Positions 1 to 8,862 are shown, numbered from the stretch's first letter. The stretch: 54,402 nt of DNA from an uncultured Clostridia bacterium (GCA_948976265.1 CARFUA010000004.1:94851-149252); one strand, 5' to 3'. Translations and numbers: made by a program. Notes: a model not told the origin generated them from the sequence alone.

Positions 1-1
1 A

Positions 2-2002
2 GAAGATATGGCAATACTTGTCATATTCAAAGAAACTCCTGCAGAAGTAAAAGAGGTAACTGTATCAACTAACGGTGGAATCGTAAAAATTAACGGTAAA
101 GAAACTATTAGCAAATCACTTCCGATTGGCTCTGCAGTCATCATTGAACTGCAGGATACGGAACACTTCAAATTCCGTATCCTTGAAGACAAAGATGGTA
201 ACTTTGTTACCGAAGAAAGGAAATATTCTTTCATGGTAACAAAGGAATCGGCAACAAATTTTGTTGCTGTATTTGACGAAGTCTACGACCTGTCCATAGA
301 GGCAAGTCATGGTTGTGTTAAGGAAGATGACAGAGTTTTAGAAGCCACTAACACATTGTTGAAGGGCAACCATCATTTGGTAGCTGTACCAGATGAAGGA
401 TATGAGTTAGACAAGTGGACGGATGAGAATGGCAATGAGCTTAGCTTAGAGCCAGAATTGGATGTTCTGCTTGATGAAAACAAAACGGTTGTTCCTCACT
501 TCAAGCGGATTGAGTGTACTTTAACGCTCAGGCTTAGTGAGAATGCAGTTGGTAGTGCTGTTGATGTTAAACTCAATGGAAACAGTGTGGCATTCAACGA
601 AAAAGGTATAGCAACAGAGTCCCTTTATTGGGGGACCCCACTGAGCATCAAGTCTACGGGAACCAGAACGAAGTTCTTCAATCATTACTCGGAGAATGGA
701 GTGAATGTTGGTACAACTCTTTCCTTCGATATAAAGGAAAGCAAAGAAATTGTATGTGTTTTTGAAAATGCATACGAATTGAAGGTGTATCGTGAAGGCG
801 GAAATGGTCGTGTATACCTACAAGGACAGGAACAGCCATTGGCCTTCAACAAAGGCGTTGCTACGGAAGATTTGGTGTCAGGAACTTACAACTTAGAAGC
901 TCCGTCTAATGATGACTTTGAAGTCGTTGAGTGGACGGATAAGACAACAGGCAAAGTATTAAGCACAGGCGAAGTATGTCCGATTTCGTTAGTAGGGAAT
1001 ACAGAAATTGTGGTGAAGTTTAGAGAAATTGCAAAAACTGTAAACCTTACATTCAAGCATGAAGATGGTTTCCCTGAATACGGAGTAGTCCTTCGAAAAG
1101 AAGCAGTTGAGTTGGGCGGATATGTTGAACCGCCTACCAGTAACATTGCTCGTTCTGATAAGACATTTGCTGGTTGGAAAATTGGTGAGTGTTTGTATGC
1201 GGGCAAATTTGATGCCGACGAGTTTTACTATACAACCCCAGAAGGAGAAATGAAAGCTTTGTCGGATGATGTAAAGGCAATGACTGCCGCAGGGCAGGAT
1301 GTTGTTGCTGTTGCAACATACATCCCAAATCCAGTAGAACGGTGTACGTTTACTGTGATTAATGGAAGCATCACCAAGTCTGTTGGTGGTGAAGTAACGC
1401 TGATTTCGGAGGATGGGAATCAAAAGGTATATGCAGTGGATAAAAACACTCATGTTTACCTAAATCATACCGAAGCACCTGAAGGCTATAAATTTGCCGA
1501 GTGGAGTGCAGAAGATGGCGAGACACTTAGCTATTATAAAGAATATGACTTTTTCTTAAAAAGCAATGAAGTTTTAGAAGCACTTTTTGTGCCAAATGAG
1601 GAAGAAGTCGAAGTTAAACCGATAGTGCGGTTTGACAAAATTGGAGATAACGGTGAAAAATTTAAACTCGACCCTTCCCAAAACATGATAACATTTTATA
1701 TGATATCACAAATTCCTACTGACAAAGAAAAAGTTGAGTGGGGACTGATGTTGACAACCAAGCCAGTGGACGACCTGTCGGATGCTGAACTTCAAGATGT
1801 GAACGGAAGGGGAAGTAAACGGCCAGACACGAACCCATCGACAATGCATGCGCCAAACGCGGGTTTGACGTATGAATTAACATTTAAAACGTCTTCGAAC
1901 TTCGATAATCACGTGTTAGTAAGGGCTTGTATTTATGCCACAATTACTAATGCTGAAGGGACAAGAACAGTTTACAGTCCTGTAGTATATGTGCAGCTGT
2001 AA
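2..2002 (+). CDS. Large surface-type protein with divergent InlB B-repeats, 5' end outside the window
   Basis: The reading frame is open to the left window edge. The ATG at position 8 lies inside what looks like the end of a repeat (DMAILVIFKE, parallel to later TEIVVKFRE and KEIVCVFENA), so the true start is upstream. At least 667 residues remain. They form tandem 75-100-residue beta-rich units with the pattern G-Y-E-L-D-K-W-T-D ... T-V-V-x-H-F-K, typical of Listeria/Bacteroides-type divergent InlB B-repeats found in surface or secreted proteins. The last ~130 residues (from PIVRFDKIG) form a different C-terminal domain without LPXTG or a membrane anchor. Codon style is richer in G+C than the neighbours and includes four in-frame CGG codons (506, 1340, 1628, 1820), unlike native genes here, which suggests acquisition. 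Its exact role is unknown; phage or ICE structural protein is an alternative. Confidence 0.75.
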   Translation, partial: EDMAILVIFKETPAEVKEVTVSTNGGIVKINGKETISKSLPIGSAVIIELQDTEHFKFRILEDKDGNFVTEERKYSFMVTKESATNFVAVFDEVYDLSIEASHGCVKEDDRVLEATNTLLKGNHHLVAVPDEGYELDKWTDENGNELSLEPELDVLLDENKTVVPHFKRIECTLTLRLSENAVGSAVDVKLNGNSVAFNEKGIATESLYWGTPLSIKSTGTRTKFFNHYSENGVNVGTTLSFDIKESKEIVCVFENAYELKVYREGGNGRVYLQGQEQPLAFNKGVATEDLVSGTYNLEAPSNDDFEVVEWTDKTTGKVLSTGEVCPISLVGNTEIVVKFREIAKTVNLTFKHEDGFPEYGVVLRKEAVELGGYVEPPTSNIARSDKTFAGWKIGECLYAGKFDADEFYYTTPEGEMKALSDDVKAMTAAGQDVVAVATYIPNPVERCTFTVINGSITKSVGGEVTLISEDGNQKVYAVDKNTHVYLNHTEAPEGYKFAEWSAEDGETLSYYKEYDFFLKSNEVLEALFVPNEEEVEVKPIVRFDKIGDNGEKFKLDPSQNMITFYMISQIPTDKEKVEWGLMLTTKPVDDLSDAELQDVNGRGSKRPDTNPSTMHAPNAGLTYELTFKTSSNFDNHVLVRACIYATITNAEGTRTVYSPVVYVQL

Positions 2003-2045
2003 AAAGGTCAAAGTAAAGACCTAAAAAAATATTCATATAAATCGG

Positions 2046-2077
2046 CAAGCGGGGAACTTTCTCCGCTTGTTTTTTTA
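2046..2077 (+). terminator. Rho-independent terminator of the InlB-repeat gene
   Basis: A CAAGCGG/CCGCTTG stem (2046-2052 with 2063-2069) is followed by a run of T at 2070-2076. It lies 44 bases after the stop codon. Confidence 0.85.
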
Positions 2078-2128
2078 TATGAGAAGATGGTGTGAAAAGG
2101 AATTTTTGGAAAAAGTTACATAAAGTTC

Positions 2129-2157
2129 TTGACAAGAAGGTTTGTTTGTAGTATAAT
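2129..2157 (+). promoter_or_regulatory. Sigma-A promoter of the RiPP-like cassette
   Basis: TTGACA (2129-2134), a 17-base spacer and TATAAT (2152-2157) form a perfect consensus promoter about 45 bases upstream of the small precursor-like ORF. Confidence 0.85.
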
Positions 2158-2202
2158 AGAAATAGATAAATGAGTTTTAAAAGAAATAATAGGAGGTAGA
2201 AT

Positions 2203-2316
2203 ATGGAAGACCCAGAAATGCAAATACAATTATTTACAGATGATAAAATTATAAAGGCTAATAATCCTAGCATGCAAGGTGGTACAACGGGTGGAGAAGA
2301 AGGAGACGATTTATAA
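2203..2316 (+). CDS. Candidate 37-aa RiPP precursor peptide
   Basis: This short ORF has a strong AGGAGG ribosome binding site, its own consensus promoter and its own terminator, and directly precedes kinase, PqqD and exporter genes. The peptide begins MEDPEMQIQLF, carries NNPSM in the middle and ends in a Gly/Thr/acidic tail (GGTTGGEEGDDL). It has no Cys and no signal peptide. The arrangement matches precursor-first RiPP clusters of the paeninodin (lasso peptide) type, in which an HPr-kinase-like enzyme phosphorylates the peptide. However, I see no lasso leader YxxP motif, and no cyclase or B2 protease gene nearby. Ser23, Thr28 and Thr29 are possible modification sites. Assignment as precursor is inference from context. 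Confidence 0.65.
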   Translation: MEDPEMQIQLFTDDKIIKANNPSMQGGTTGGEEGDDL

Positions 2317-2321
2317 ATTGG

Positions 2322-2354
2322 AAATCGAGGAAGATTTTTCTGCCTCGATTTTTT
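2322..2354 (+). terminator. Terminator/attenuator between precursor and maturation genes
   Basis: AAATCGAGG (2322-2330) pairs with CCTCGATTT (2343-2351) and a T run follows. Such a partial terminator just after a precursor gene would give excess precursor mRNA relative to the downstream enzymes. Confidence 0.8.
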
Positions 2355-2384
2355 AATATAAAATCTTTTAAAGAGAGGAAAAAG

Positions 2385-3104
2385 ATGAAATATAAAATTG
2401 CGGATTTATTAGTGGAATTTGAACCTAAATTTGAAATGTTAAAATTAAGAAGTGAAAAATATGTAGTTGAAACAGAACAAAAAAGAGATATGAAGATTTT
2501 TGTTACAGAGGAACATATTCAAACACAAAAACTGGAAGCTTCGATTACTTCTTCTGAATTGGCAGAGTATATGGTCATGGGAAATACATTTTATCGTGTT
2601 TTACTAAAACATAACGGTTGCCTTCTCCACGCCTCAGCTGTCGTCGTAGACAACGAAGCGTATCTTTTTTCGGCGCCTTGCGGAACGGGAAAATCCACGC
2701 ATACATCACTTTGGCTTCGTTATTTGGCAGATAAAAATCCGTATATTTTGAATGATGATAAACCAGCAATTCGTTTGAGAGAAGATGGAATTTATGCATA
2801 TGGGACTCCATTTTCGGGAAAACATGATATAAATGAAAATCGAAAAGTAAAATTGAAAGCGATTTGCTTTATAGAACAGTCAAAAATTAATTTTATGCGA
2901 AAGGTAGAGCCAAAAGAGGCGGTGAAATTATTTTATGAGCAAACTTTTCAAAATTTAAATGAGCAAGAAGTGTTGAAATTTTTTGATTTATTAGATATAA
3001 TTCTAAAAGAAATACCAATTTATAAATTGTATTGCAATATGAGCGAAGAAGCGGTACAATTGTCTTATCAAACGATGAGAGGAGAGAAAACGAATGAAAA
3101 TTAA
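2385..3104 (+). CDS. HPr kinase-like (PEPCK-fold) peptide kinase of a RiPP-type cassette
   Basis: The 239-residue protein carries a P-loop SAPCGTGKSTHTSLW (about residues 97-111) and a downstream LNDDKP motif (about 122-127), the two signatures of the HPr-kinase/PEPCK-like kinases that accompany RiPP clusters such as paeninodin, where they phosphorylate the precursor at a Ser. It lacks the N-terminal HPrK domain of true HprK and is shorter than that enzyme (about 310 residues). A GAGAGG ribosome binding site precedes the ATG. It overlaps the next gene (PqqD) by 11 bases, which indicates translational coupling. The likely substrate is the peptide encoded at 2203, but this is inferred from context only. 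Confidence 0.8.
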   Translation: MKYKIADLLVEFEPKFEMLKLRSEKYVVETEQKRDMKIFVTEEHIQTQKLEASITSSELAEYMVMGNTFYRVLLKHNGCLLHASAVVVDNEAYLFSAPCGTGKSTHTSLWLRYLADKNPYILNDDKPAIRLREDGIYAYGTPFSGKHDINENRKVKLKAICFIEQSKINFMRKVEPKEAVKLFYEQTFQNLNEQEVLKFFDLLDIILKEIPIYKLYCNMSEEAVQLSYQTMRGEKTNEN

Positions 3105-3360
3105 GGAAGGATTTGTTTTAAGAGAAATTGCGGATAGTATTGTTGTGGTTCCAACAGGAGCTTTGGCAAATGAATTTAAAGGAATGATTCATTTAAATGC
3201 TACAGCAAAATTTATTTGGGAATTGTTAAAGGAAGATAGAACGGTGGAACAGGTTGCAGACAAGTTAATGGAGGAATATGGCGTAGAGTTAGAAAGGGCA
3301 ATGAAAACGGCACAAGATTTTACACAAAAATTAAAGGACGCAAGTCTTCTGGAAGAATAA
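3094..3360 (+). CDS. PqqD-family peptide chaperone (RiPP recognition element)
   Basis: An 88-residue PqqD-type protein: MKIKEGFVLREIADSIVVVP start, a LNATAKFIWELL helix and a C-terminal acidic helix ending LKDASLLEE. PqqD folds bind the leader region of RiPP precursors and deliver them to modifying enzymes. The start overlaps the kinase gene by 11 bases and has a GGAGAG site within it. The nearest potential partner enzymes are the kinase upstream and the nucleotidyltransferase downstream. No radical SAM, ATP-grasp or asparagine-synthetase-like enzyme lies within this operon. Confidence 0.9.
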   Translation: MKIKEGFVLREIADSIVVVPTGALANEFKGMIHLNATAKFIWELLKEDRTVEQVADKLMEEYGVELERAMKTAQDFTQKLKDASLLEE

Positions 3361-3421
3361 AAGTGAGGGTACGAAAAACGTGTCCTTATTCGAATGAACG
3401 AGGAAAGGAACGCAAGAAAAA

Positions 3422-5095
3422 TTGAACGATACAAGAACGATAAAATGGATTTTTAAAAAAACTAAATCACAGAATTTGAACTTTATATTATTGAATGTAA
3501 TTCAGGTTGTTTATTCGATTTTGAGTGTGTATTTGATTTTATTATCTAAGCATGTGATTGATGCGGCGACGGCAGGTGTATTTTGGGAATTGAAACGATA
3601 TGGGATACAGCTAGTGGTGATATCTTTAACAGAGATTGCATTGAGGGCAATTTTAGCTTCGATTGATGCTGTAACACGTGCTAAGTTAGAAATGCATTTT
3701 AAGCAAGAGGTGTTGGATACAATTTTAAAAAGAAATTATGAGAAGATAACCAAATTTCACAGTGGCGAGTTGATGACAAGGATTGTTTCAGATGTGAATG
3801 TCATAATTGATACTTTAGTTACATTGATTCCGAATGTCTTATCTATGCTGACAAAATTGATTTGTGCAGTGATTTTGTTATTTCAGATTAGTCGAGAATT
3901 TGTGATGATTTTATTAGGGGGCGGAGTAATTTTATTTGTGGTGATGAATTGCTTTAGACCTTATTTGAAAAGAATCCATAAAAAAATGCAAGAAGCGGGC
4001 TCAAATGTACGTTTGTTTTTTCAGGAAGTGTTTGAGAATTTGATGGTGATAAAGGTTTTTCAAGCAGAAGATGCTATTTCTAAGAAAGCGATGGACTTGC
4101 AGGAGACACGATATGATATTCAGATGAAGCGCAGAAGTCTGACCATTGCTTCTGGAACTGGTTTGAATATTATTTTTCAGGTGAGTTATTTATATGCTTT
4201 GCTTTGGAGTGCTTATCATTTGTATTTGGGAAATATTACAGTTGGTGGCTTGACATCAATTGTGCAATTAATTAGTCAGATTCAGACTCCGATTATTGGA
4301 CTTTCGAAATCTTTTCAAAATGTGTTTGCGATGTTTGGTTCTGCAGAGAGAATTATGGAACTTGAGCAAATAGAAGCAGACGAGATGGAAGAGGAAATAA
4401 ATCGTGATGTATTGTATCAGAGTTTGAAAGCGATTGTGGTCAAGGAAATTGGGTTTACTTATAAAAATAAGAGGATTTTTAAAACAGCTAATTTACGTAT
4501 AGAAAAAGGCGAAATAGTGGCAATTTATGGAGAATCGGGAATTGGAAAAAGTACATTATTAAAATTGATTTTGGGTATGATTCAAAAAGATACAGGAGAG
4601 ATTTATTTTGCGTTGGAAAACGGAAAACAGCAAGAAATTGGGATTGAGACAAGAAATATGTTTACTTATGTGCCACAAGGCAAGTTTATTTTGAGTGGAA
4701 GTATTCGAGAAAATATTACATTTGTGAACCCTGAAGTTTCAGAAGAGCAATTGGAAGAGGCTTTGCAAGTGAGTGATTGCCAGAAATTTATTGAAGATTT
4801 GCCAGATGGTTTGGAAACTAGAATTGGAGAAAGAGGAAAAGGATTATCAGAAGGGCAGTTGCAAAGAATTGCGCTAGCAAGGGCGATGGTTAGTCAGGCT
4901 CCTATTTTGATTTTGGATGAGATTACGTCTAGTTTGGATAGTAAAACGGAAGAAAAGGTTTTGAACAATATTAAAAATCTACAGAATCGAACTTGTTTGA
5001 TTGTTACGCATAGAAATACAATTTCTAGTATTTGCGATCGAGAATTTGTGGTGGAAAATCAAAATATAAGAGAAAAGGAAAAAAATAATGAATGA
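3422..5095 (+). CDS. ABC transporter, fused membrane and ATPase domains (peptide exporter)
   Basis: A 557-residue half-transporter: about six membrane helices over residues 20-290, then an ATPase domain with Walker A GESGIGKST (about 370), signature LSEGQLQRIALARA, Walker B ILILDEIT and H-loop VTHR. There is no N-terminal C39 peptidase, so leader cleavage, if any, must happen elsewhere. The only usable start in this frame is TTG at 3422, after a stop at 3395 and with AGGAAAGGA at 3401; no ATG exists before the first membrane segment. The gene ends overlapping the next by 8 bases. By position it should export the cassette's peptide product. Confidence 0.88.
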   Translation: MNDTRTIKWIFKKTKSQNLNFILLNVIQVVYSILSVYLILLSKHVIDAATAGVFWELKRYGIQLVVISLTEIALRAILASIDAVTRAKLEMHFKQEVLDTILKRNYEKITKFHSGELMTRIVSDVNVIIDTLVTLIPNVLSMLTKLICAVILLFQISREFVMILLGGGVILFVVMNCFRPYLKRIHKKMQEAGSNVRLFFQEVFENLMVIKVFQAEDAISKKAMDLQETRYDIQMKRRSLTIASGTGLNIIFQVSYLYALLWSAYHLYLGNITVGGLTSIVQLISQIQTPIIGLSKSFQNVFAMFGSAERIMELEQIEADEMEEEINRDVLYQSLKAIVVKEIGFTYKNKRIFKTANLRIEKGEIVAIYGESGIGKSTLLKLILGMIQKDTGEIYFALENGKQQEIGIETRNMFTYVPQGKFILSGSIRENITFVNPEVSEEQLEEALQVSDCQKFIEDLPDGLETRIGERGKGLSEGQLQRIALARAMVSQAPILILDEITSSLDSKTEEKVLNNIKNLQNRTCLIVTHRNTISSICDREFVVENQNIREKEKNNE

Positions 5096-6229
5096 GGCAA
5101 AAGTATTATTAGAAATAATTACTAATTTTATTGAGCAAAAAGAGGGCGGAATTGTTTCAGAGGTAGACGAAGAGAAGTTGTATCAATTGGCTGTGAATCA
5201 TAGAGTGAGTAATTTTTTGGTGAATTGGGCGAAAAAGAAGGCGACATCAGAGAAAATTAAAGAACTTGTTTTGGCAGATTATCATAAGCAAATTATTAAG
5301 GATACGAATGAGAATATAGAATTGGAACAAATTTTGCAATGTTTTGAAGAGTCTGGTGTTAAAACTTTGGTGGCAAAAGGAGTAACAATGAAGGAAGTTT
5401 ATCCACAAAGTTATATGAGACAAATGTGTGATACAGATTTATTGGTAACACCAAAGGATTTTAAAAAGGCAGTTGCGATATTGAAAGAAATCGGTTATAA
5501 TACATTTCATGACACAGAACATCATCTAATTTTGAAAAAAGAGCCGTTTATGATTATTGAATTACATCGAAAATTAATTTTTGGACAGGAAATTGGCTAT
5601 GAATATTTTAATGATATTATTTGGGAAAATGCGGTGCCATATCAGAATTATCAACACATTTTCCAAATGAAAAGGGAAGATGCTTATATTTTTTGTATCA
5701 CGCATTTAATACGTCATTTTAAATCATCTGGAATTCAAATTAGAGATGTTTTGGATGTTTATTTGTATCATAAAAGATATAAAAGTATTTTGGAAAAAGA
5801 AGCGATAAGAAAAAAGTTTTGTGAATGGGGAATTGAAACGTTTGAAAGGAATATCCGAGAGATTGCGTATCAATGGTTTGAAGCAGAAGTGATTGAATTT
5901 GATGAAGTGCAGAAATTTATTTTGCAAGGATTGAGTATTCAGAATCAAGTAAATTTTGAGGTGGGAAATAAAGGAAGTAAAAGGCGCTATTTTAGGCAAT
6001 TGTTGTTTCCAGAATTTAACGTGATGAAGGAAAAATATCCAATTTTAGAAAGAGCGCCATTTTTTTACCAGCCACTTGGCTAATAAGGATTTTAAGAGAT
6101 ATTTTTTCAAAGGGGGTTACTGTAAAATCCAGATTGGATACAGTAAAATTAATTCAGGATGCGAAACAGGAGGAAGTTGAAAAAATCCAAAAAATTTATC
6201 AAAAAATGGGAATTATAGGAAAGGAATAG
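5088..6229 (+). CDS. Nucleotidyltransferase-family protein (NTP_transf_5 type), interrupted by a 1-base homopolymer frameshift
   Basis: The protein matches the nucleotidyltransferase family often found in RiPP clusters: LVAKGVTMKEVYPQSYMRQM then CDTDLLV (metal-binding D-x-D) around residues 95-125. The frame starting at 5088 stops at 6083 after 331 residues. Adding one T to the T7 run at 6060-6066 continues into LPATWLIRILRDIFSKG and ends at 6229 (380 residues), which restores the family's usual hydrophobic C-terminal segment. The shift is at a homopolymer and contains no CGG, so it is a different event from the CGG sites elsewhere here. It may be a real inactivation, phase variation or a sequencing error. 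The corrected end lies 3 bases before the next start. Confidence 0.8.
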
Positions 6230-6232
6230 AAG

Positions 6233-6955
6233 ATGTTTGTAGAGCATGAAGTTTTTATAGGATTACGCGATGTGGCAGTGAATCATAAAGTGACTAATAC
6301 AGCCTTATTATCTTATTTGGAGGATGCAGGTGGCGTTCATTCGAATTTAGTGGGTTATGGTTTGAAGGACATTCCAAAGGTGAAAAGAAGTTGGGTTCTT
6401 TTGGGATGGAAAATAAAGCTTTTTGAACGACCAATATATGGTGACAAAATCATAATAAAAACTTGGTCAAGAGGAATTGATAAATTATATGCTTATCGTG
6501 ATTTTGAAATTTTAAATGAAGCACGCAAAGTAATTGGCATTGCTACTTCGAAGTGGGTATTGCTGGATGTTGAGAAATTGAAAATTACGAGAATCACACA
6601 AGAGGTGATGGATGCTTATACAATAGAAAATGTTCAAGTATTTGAAACGTTTGATTTAGAGAAAATAAGTGAACCAGAAAATTTTATAGATTCAACAAGT
6701 TTTATGGTAAATAGAAGTTTGATTGATGTAAACAATCACTTACATAATATTTATTTTATGGATATTGCCAATGAAGTGTTACCAATGGAAATTTATCGAA
6801 ATGCAGAGTGGAATGATATTAGAATGATGTATAAAAAGGAAATTAAGTTGGGAGATATCGTAAAAGTGTTTTATCAAGTTGAAAATGGAGAGCATGTAAT
6901 TACGATTAAAAGTGAAGATGAAAAAAAATTACATGCGGTGATAAAGCTGAGTTAG
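6233..6955 (+). CDS. Acyl-ACP thioesterase (FatA/FatB-like)
   Basis: A 240-residue double hot-dog protein. The N-terminal domain has the LLSYLEDAGGVHSNLVGYG signature, and the second half carries RSLIDVNNHLHNIYFMD with the Asn/His residues of the acyl-ACP thioesterase active site. Such enzymes release fatty acids from acyl carrier protein. It sits 3 bases after the restored end of the nucleotidyltransferase and before a strong terminator, so it is the last gene of the cassette operon. Whether it contributes an acyl group to the peptide product or is an unrelated passenger cannot be told from sequence. Confidence 0.85.
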   Translation: MFVEHEVFIGLRDVAVNHKVTNTALLSYLEDAGGVHSNLVGYGLKDIPKVKRSWVLLGWKIKLFERPIYGDKIIIKTWSRGIDKLYAYRDFEILNEARKVIGIATSKWVLLDVEKLKITRITQEVMDAYTIENVQVFETFDLEKISEPENFIDSTSFMVNRSLIDVNNHLHNIYFMDIANEVLPMEIYRNAEWNDIRMMYKKEIKLGDIVKVFYQVENGEHVITIKSEDEKKLHAVIKLS

Positions 6956-6970
6956 GTGCTTGCTGAACAA

Positions 6971-7005
6971 AAAACTTCTTCTTTGAAATAAGAAGAAGTT
7001 TTTAT
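6971..7005. terminator. Bidirectional terminator between the thioesterase and spo0A
   Basis: A 13-bp perfect stem AAAACTTCTTCTT (6971-6983) with AAGAAGAAGTTTT (6990-7002), flanked by A and T runs on either side, serves the two convergent genes. Confidence 0.85.
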
Positions 7006-7009
7006 TTGT

Positions 7010-7810
7010 TTATGCTGTTTTTATTTCTAAACGAAGTTTATCGGCAATCATGGCGATGAATTCAGAATTGGTTGGTTTTCCTCGATTGGAATTAACGGTG
7101 TAACCAAAAATGTTTTCCATAGATTCAATTTGACCACGATTCCAAGCAACTTCGATGGCATGTCGAATGGCACGTTCCACACGTGATGGAGTTGTTTTGT
7201 ACTTTTTGGCCAAATCTGGATAAAGTTGTTTGGTGATTTGATTGATAATGTCCACATCTTTTACAGCCATCATGATTCCATCACGTAAATATTGATAGCC
7301 TTTAATATGAGCAGGAACTCCAACGTCATGAATAATATTAGTTACTTTTGCTTCTAAATTTAATTTGCTTTTGTCTACTTCAATATAAGTAGATTTTGCG
7401 TCTCTTAATACAGGTGATAGTGATTCGATTGGTTGATTTTTGACTAATTCTCTGATTCTTTTCACTAGTACTTCCATTTCGAAGGGTTTTATGACATAAT
7501 ATTGAGCCCCTAAACCTAAGGCTCTTGCTGTTACTTTGTCTTGTCCAACAGCAGATAACATAATACAGATAGGTAAATTATCTAAATTTTCATGAATGGC
7601 TTCCAATACACCAAGTCCATCTAATTGAGGCATAATAACGTCTAAAATGGCGATGTCTGTTTCGATGTTAGAAAGTTTGTCTACTGCCTCTAAGCCATCT
7701 CGAGCTGTTGCAATTACCTCCATATCTTCTTGAGAATCAAGATATGTAACAAGTGTTGAAACAAATTCTGCATTATCATCTGCTATAAATATTCTGATTT
7801 TTTCACTCAA
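7010..7810 (-). CDS. spo0A: Spo0A, sporulation master response regulator
   Basis: 266 residues. The N-terminal receiver domain shows the acidic pair in FIADDNAEFV, the phospho-acceptor region DIAILDVIMPQLDG and Lys in VIKPFE. The C-terminal Spo0A DNA-binding domain begins at VTNIIHDVGVPAHIKGYQYL and includes the recognition-helix region TTPSRVERAIRHAIEVAWNRGQ. Length matches the family (about 265). A TAAGGAGGG ribosome binding site precedes the ATG. The gene is transcribed alone; spoIVB, its usual upstream neighbour, is not adjacent. Putative 0A boxes lie upstream of its promoter, suggesting autoregulation. Confidence 0.97.
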   Translation of the reverse strand: MSEKIRIFIADDNAEFVSTLVTYLDSQEDMEVIATARDGLEAVDKLSNIETDIAILDVIMPQLDGLGVLEAIHENLDNLPICIMLSAVGQDKVTARALGLGAQYYVIKPFEMEVLVKRIRELVKNQPIESLSPVLRDAKSTYIEVDKSKLNLEAKVTNIIHDVGVPAHIKGYQYLRDGIMMAVKDVDIINQITKQLYPDLAKKYKTTPSRVERAIRHAIEVAWNRGQIESMENIFGYTVNSNRGKPTNSEFIAMIADKLRLEIKTA

Positions 7811-7865
7811 AATAATCCCTCCTTATTTTTTTGATTTGTAAAACCGTAAACGAATTACGACTGTA

Positions 7866-7894
7866 AGTATATTATTTTTTTGCAAAATTTGCAA
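7866..7894 (-). promoter_or_regulatory. Sigma-A promoter of spo0A
   Basis: On the minus strand, TTGCAA (7889-7894), a 17-base spacer and TATACT (7866-7871) lie about 55 bases upstream of the spo0A start. Confidence 0.75.
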
Positions 7895-7931
7895 GTGATT
7901 TTGGAAAGAAAATCAAAATTCGTAGGTTCTT

Positions 7932-7949
7932 TTACGACAAAATTCGACA
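7932..7949 (-). promoter_or_regulatory. Two putative 0A boxes upstream of the spo0A promoter
   Basis: On the minus strand TGTCGAA (7943-7949) is an exact 0A-box core, and an adjacent TGTCGTAA (7932-7939) differs by one base. They sit about 40-55 bases upstream of the -35 element, a position suited to Spo0A-P binding to its own control region. Confidence 0.6.
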
Positions 7950-8110
7950 TTTTAAAAAAGGGTAGAGTGAAAAAAGGCGTACTAGAACCGTTTTTTACTG
8001 GTGTAGTGTTTGAAAAATCAAAAGAAGATATAAAAAAATTGGTGAGTAGATTGATTCTTTAATTATTTTATGATACCATAAATAAAAATAGAAAAAAGGG
8101 AGGAAAGAAT

Positions 8111-8833
8111 ATGGCAATTCATAATGAAGCTAAAAAAGGAGAGATTGCGAAAATTGTTTTAATGCCAGGTGACCCATTACGAGCAAAATATATTGCAGAA
8201 CATTATTTAGAGGATGCTAAATTAGTTAATCAAACGAGAAATATGTTTGGGTTTACAGGAACGTATCATGGAAAAGAAGTGACGGTTATGGCATCTGGAA
8301 TGGGAATGCCGAGTATGGGAATTTATGCGTATGAGTTGTATCAATTTTATGAAGTGGAAACGATTATTCGTATTGGTTCTTGTGGTTCTTATGTAGAAAA
8401 TTTGAATTTATTGGACCTTGTATTAGTAGATGAGAGTTATACAACTGGCAATTTTGCAGAAAATATGAGTGGCGAAAAATGTGATACAGTAAAAGCTTCT
8501 GTATCAATTAATAGAACGATAAAGGAAGTTGCGAAACAACAAAATATTCCGTGTATTGAAACAAATGTTGCTTGCACAGAGTGTTTTGATAGCTATATGA
8601 TACATCCAGAAGATTATGTGAAAAATTTGCCTAAAGAAAAGCAGATTTCGTGTTCAGAAATGGAAGCTTTTGCGTTATTTTATACGGCAAAGATGCTTCA
8701 TAAAAAAGCAGCTTGTTTGCTGACGGTTGTTGATTCAAATTGTAAAAAGGAAGTGCTTTCAGCAGAGGCTAGAGAAAAGTCGTTGCAAGATATGATAAAA
8801 TTGGCGTTGGAATCAGCGTGCCAAATAAAGTAG
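8111..8833 (+). CDS. deoD: Purine-nucleoside phosphorylase, DeoD type
   Basis: 240 residues with all the DeoD landmarks: LMPGDPLRAKYIAE near the N terminus (phosphate/ribose contacts), the GSCGSY turn (about residues 93-98) and the substrate-binding SEMEAFALF (about 182-190). The enzyme cleaves purine (deoxy)nucleosides with phosphate in the cytosolic salvage pathway. The usual catalytic Asp region near the C terminus reads VVDSN, consistent with the family. A GGGAGGAAAG ribosome binding site precedes the ATG. Its spacing to the following regulator gene is 29 bases, so cotranscription is possible. Confidence 0.96.
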   Translation: MAIHNEAKKGEIAKIVLMPGDPLRAKYIAEHYLEDAKLVNQTRNMFGFTGTYHGKEVTVMASGMGMPSMGIYAYELYQFYEVETIIRIGSCGSYVENLNLLDLVLVDESYTTGNFAENMSGEKCDTVKASVSINRTIKEVAKQQNIPCIETNVACTECFDSYMIHPEDYVKNLPKEKQISCSEMEAFALFYTAKMLHKKAACLLTVVDSNCKKEVLSAEAREKSLQDMIKLALESACQIK

Positions 8834-8862
8834 TAGAAGATAGGAAGCTTGGGAGGAAATAA

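Noticed and set aside
2203..2316. Calling the RiPP-like cassette a lasso peptide cluster
   Set aside because: No transglutaminase-like B2 protease and no asparagine-synthetase-like cyclase are present, and the peptide has no recognisable lasso leader or core.
7880..8062. 60-codon open frame between spo0A and deoD
   Set aside because: It begins at a TTG without a ribosome binding site and covers the spo0A promoter and 0A boxes on the other strand. The sequence looks somewhat protein-like but nothing else supports it.
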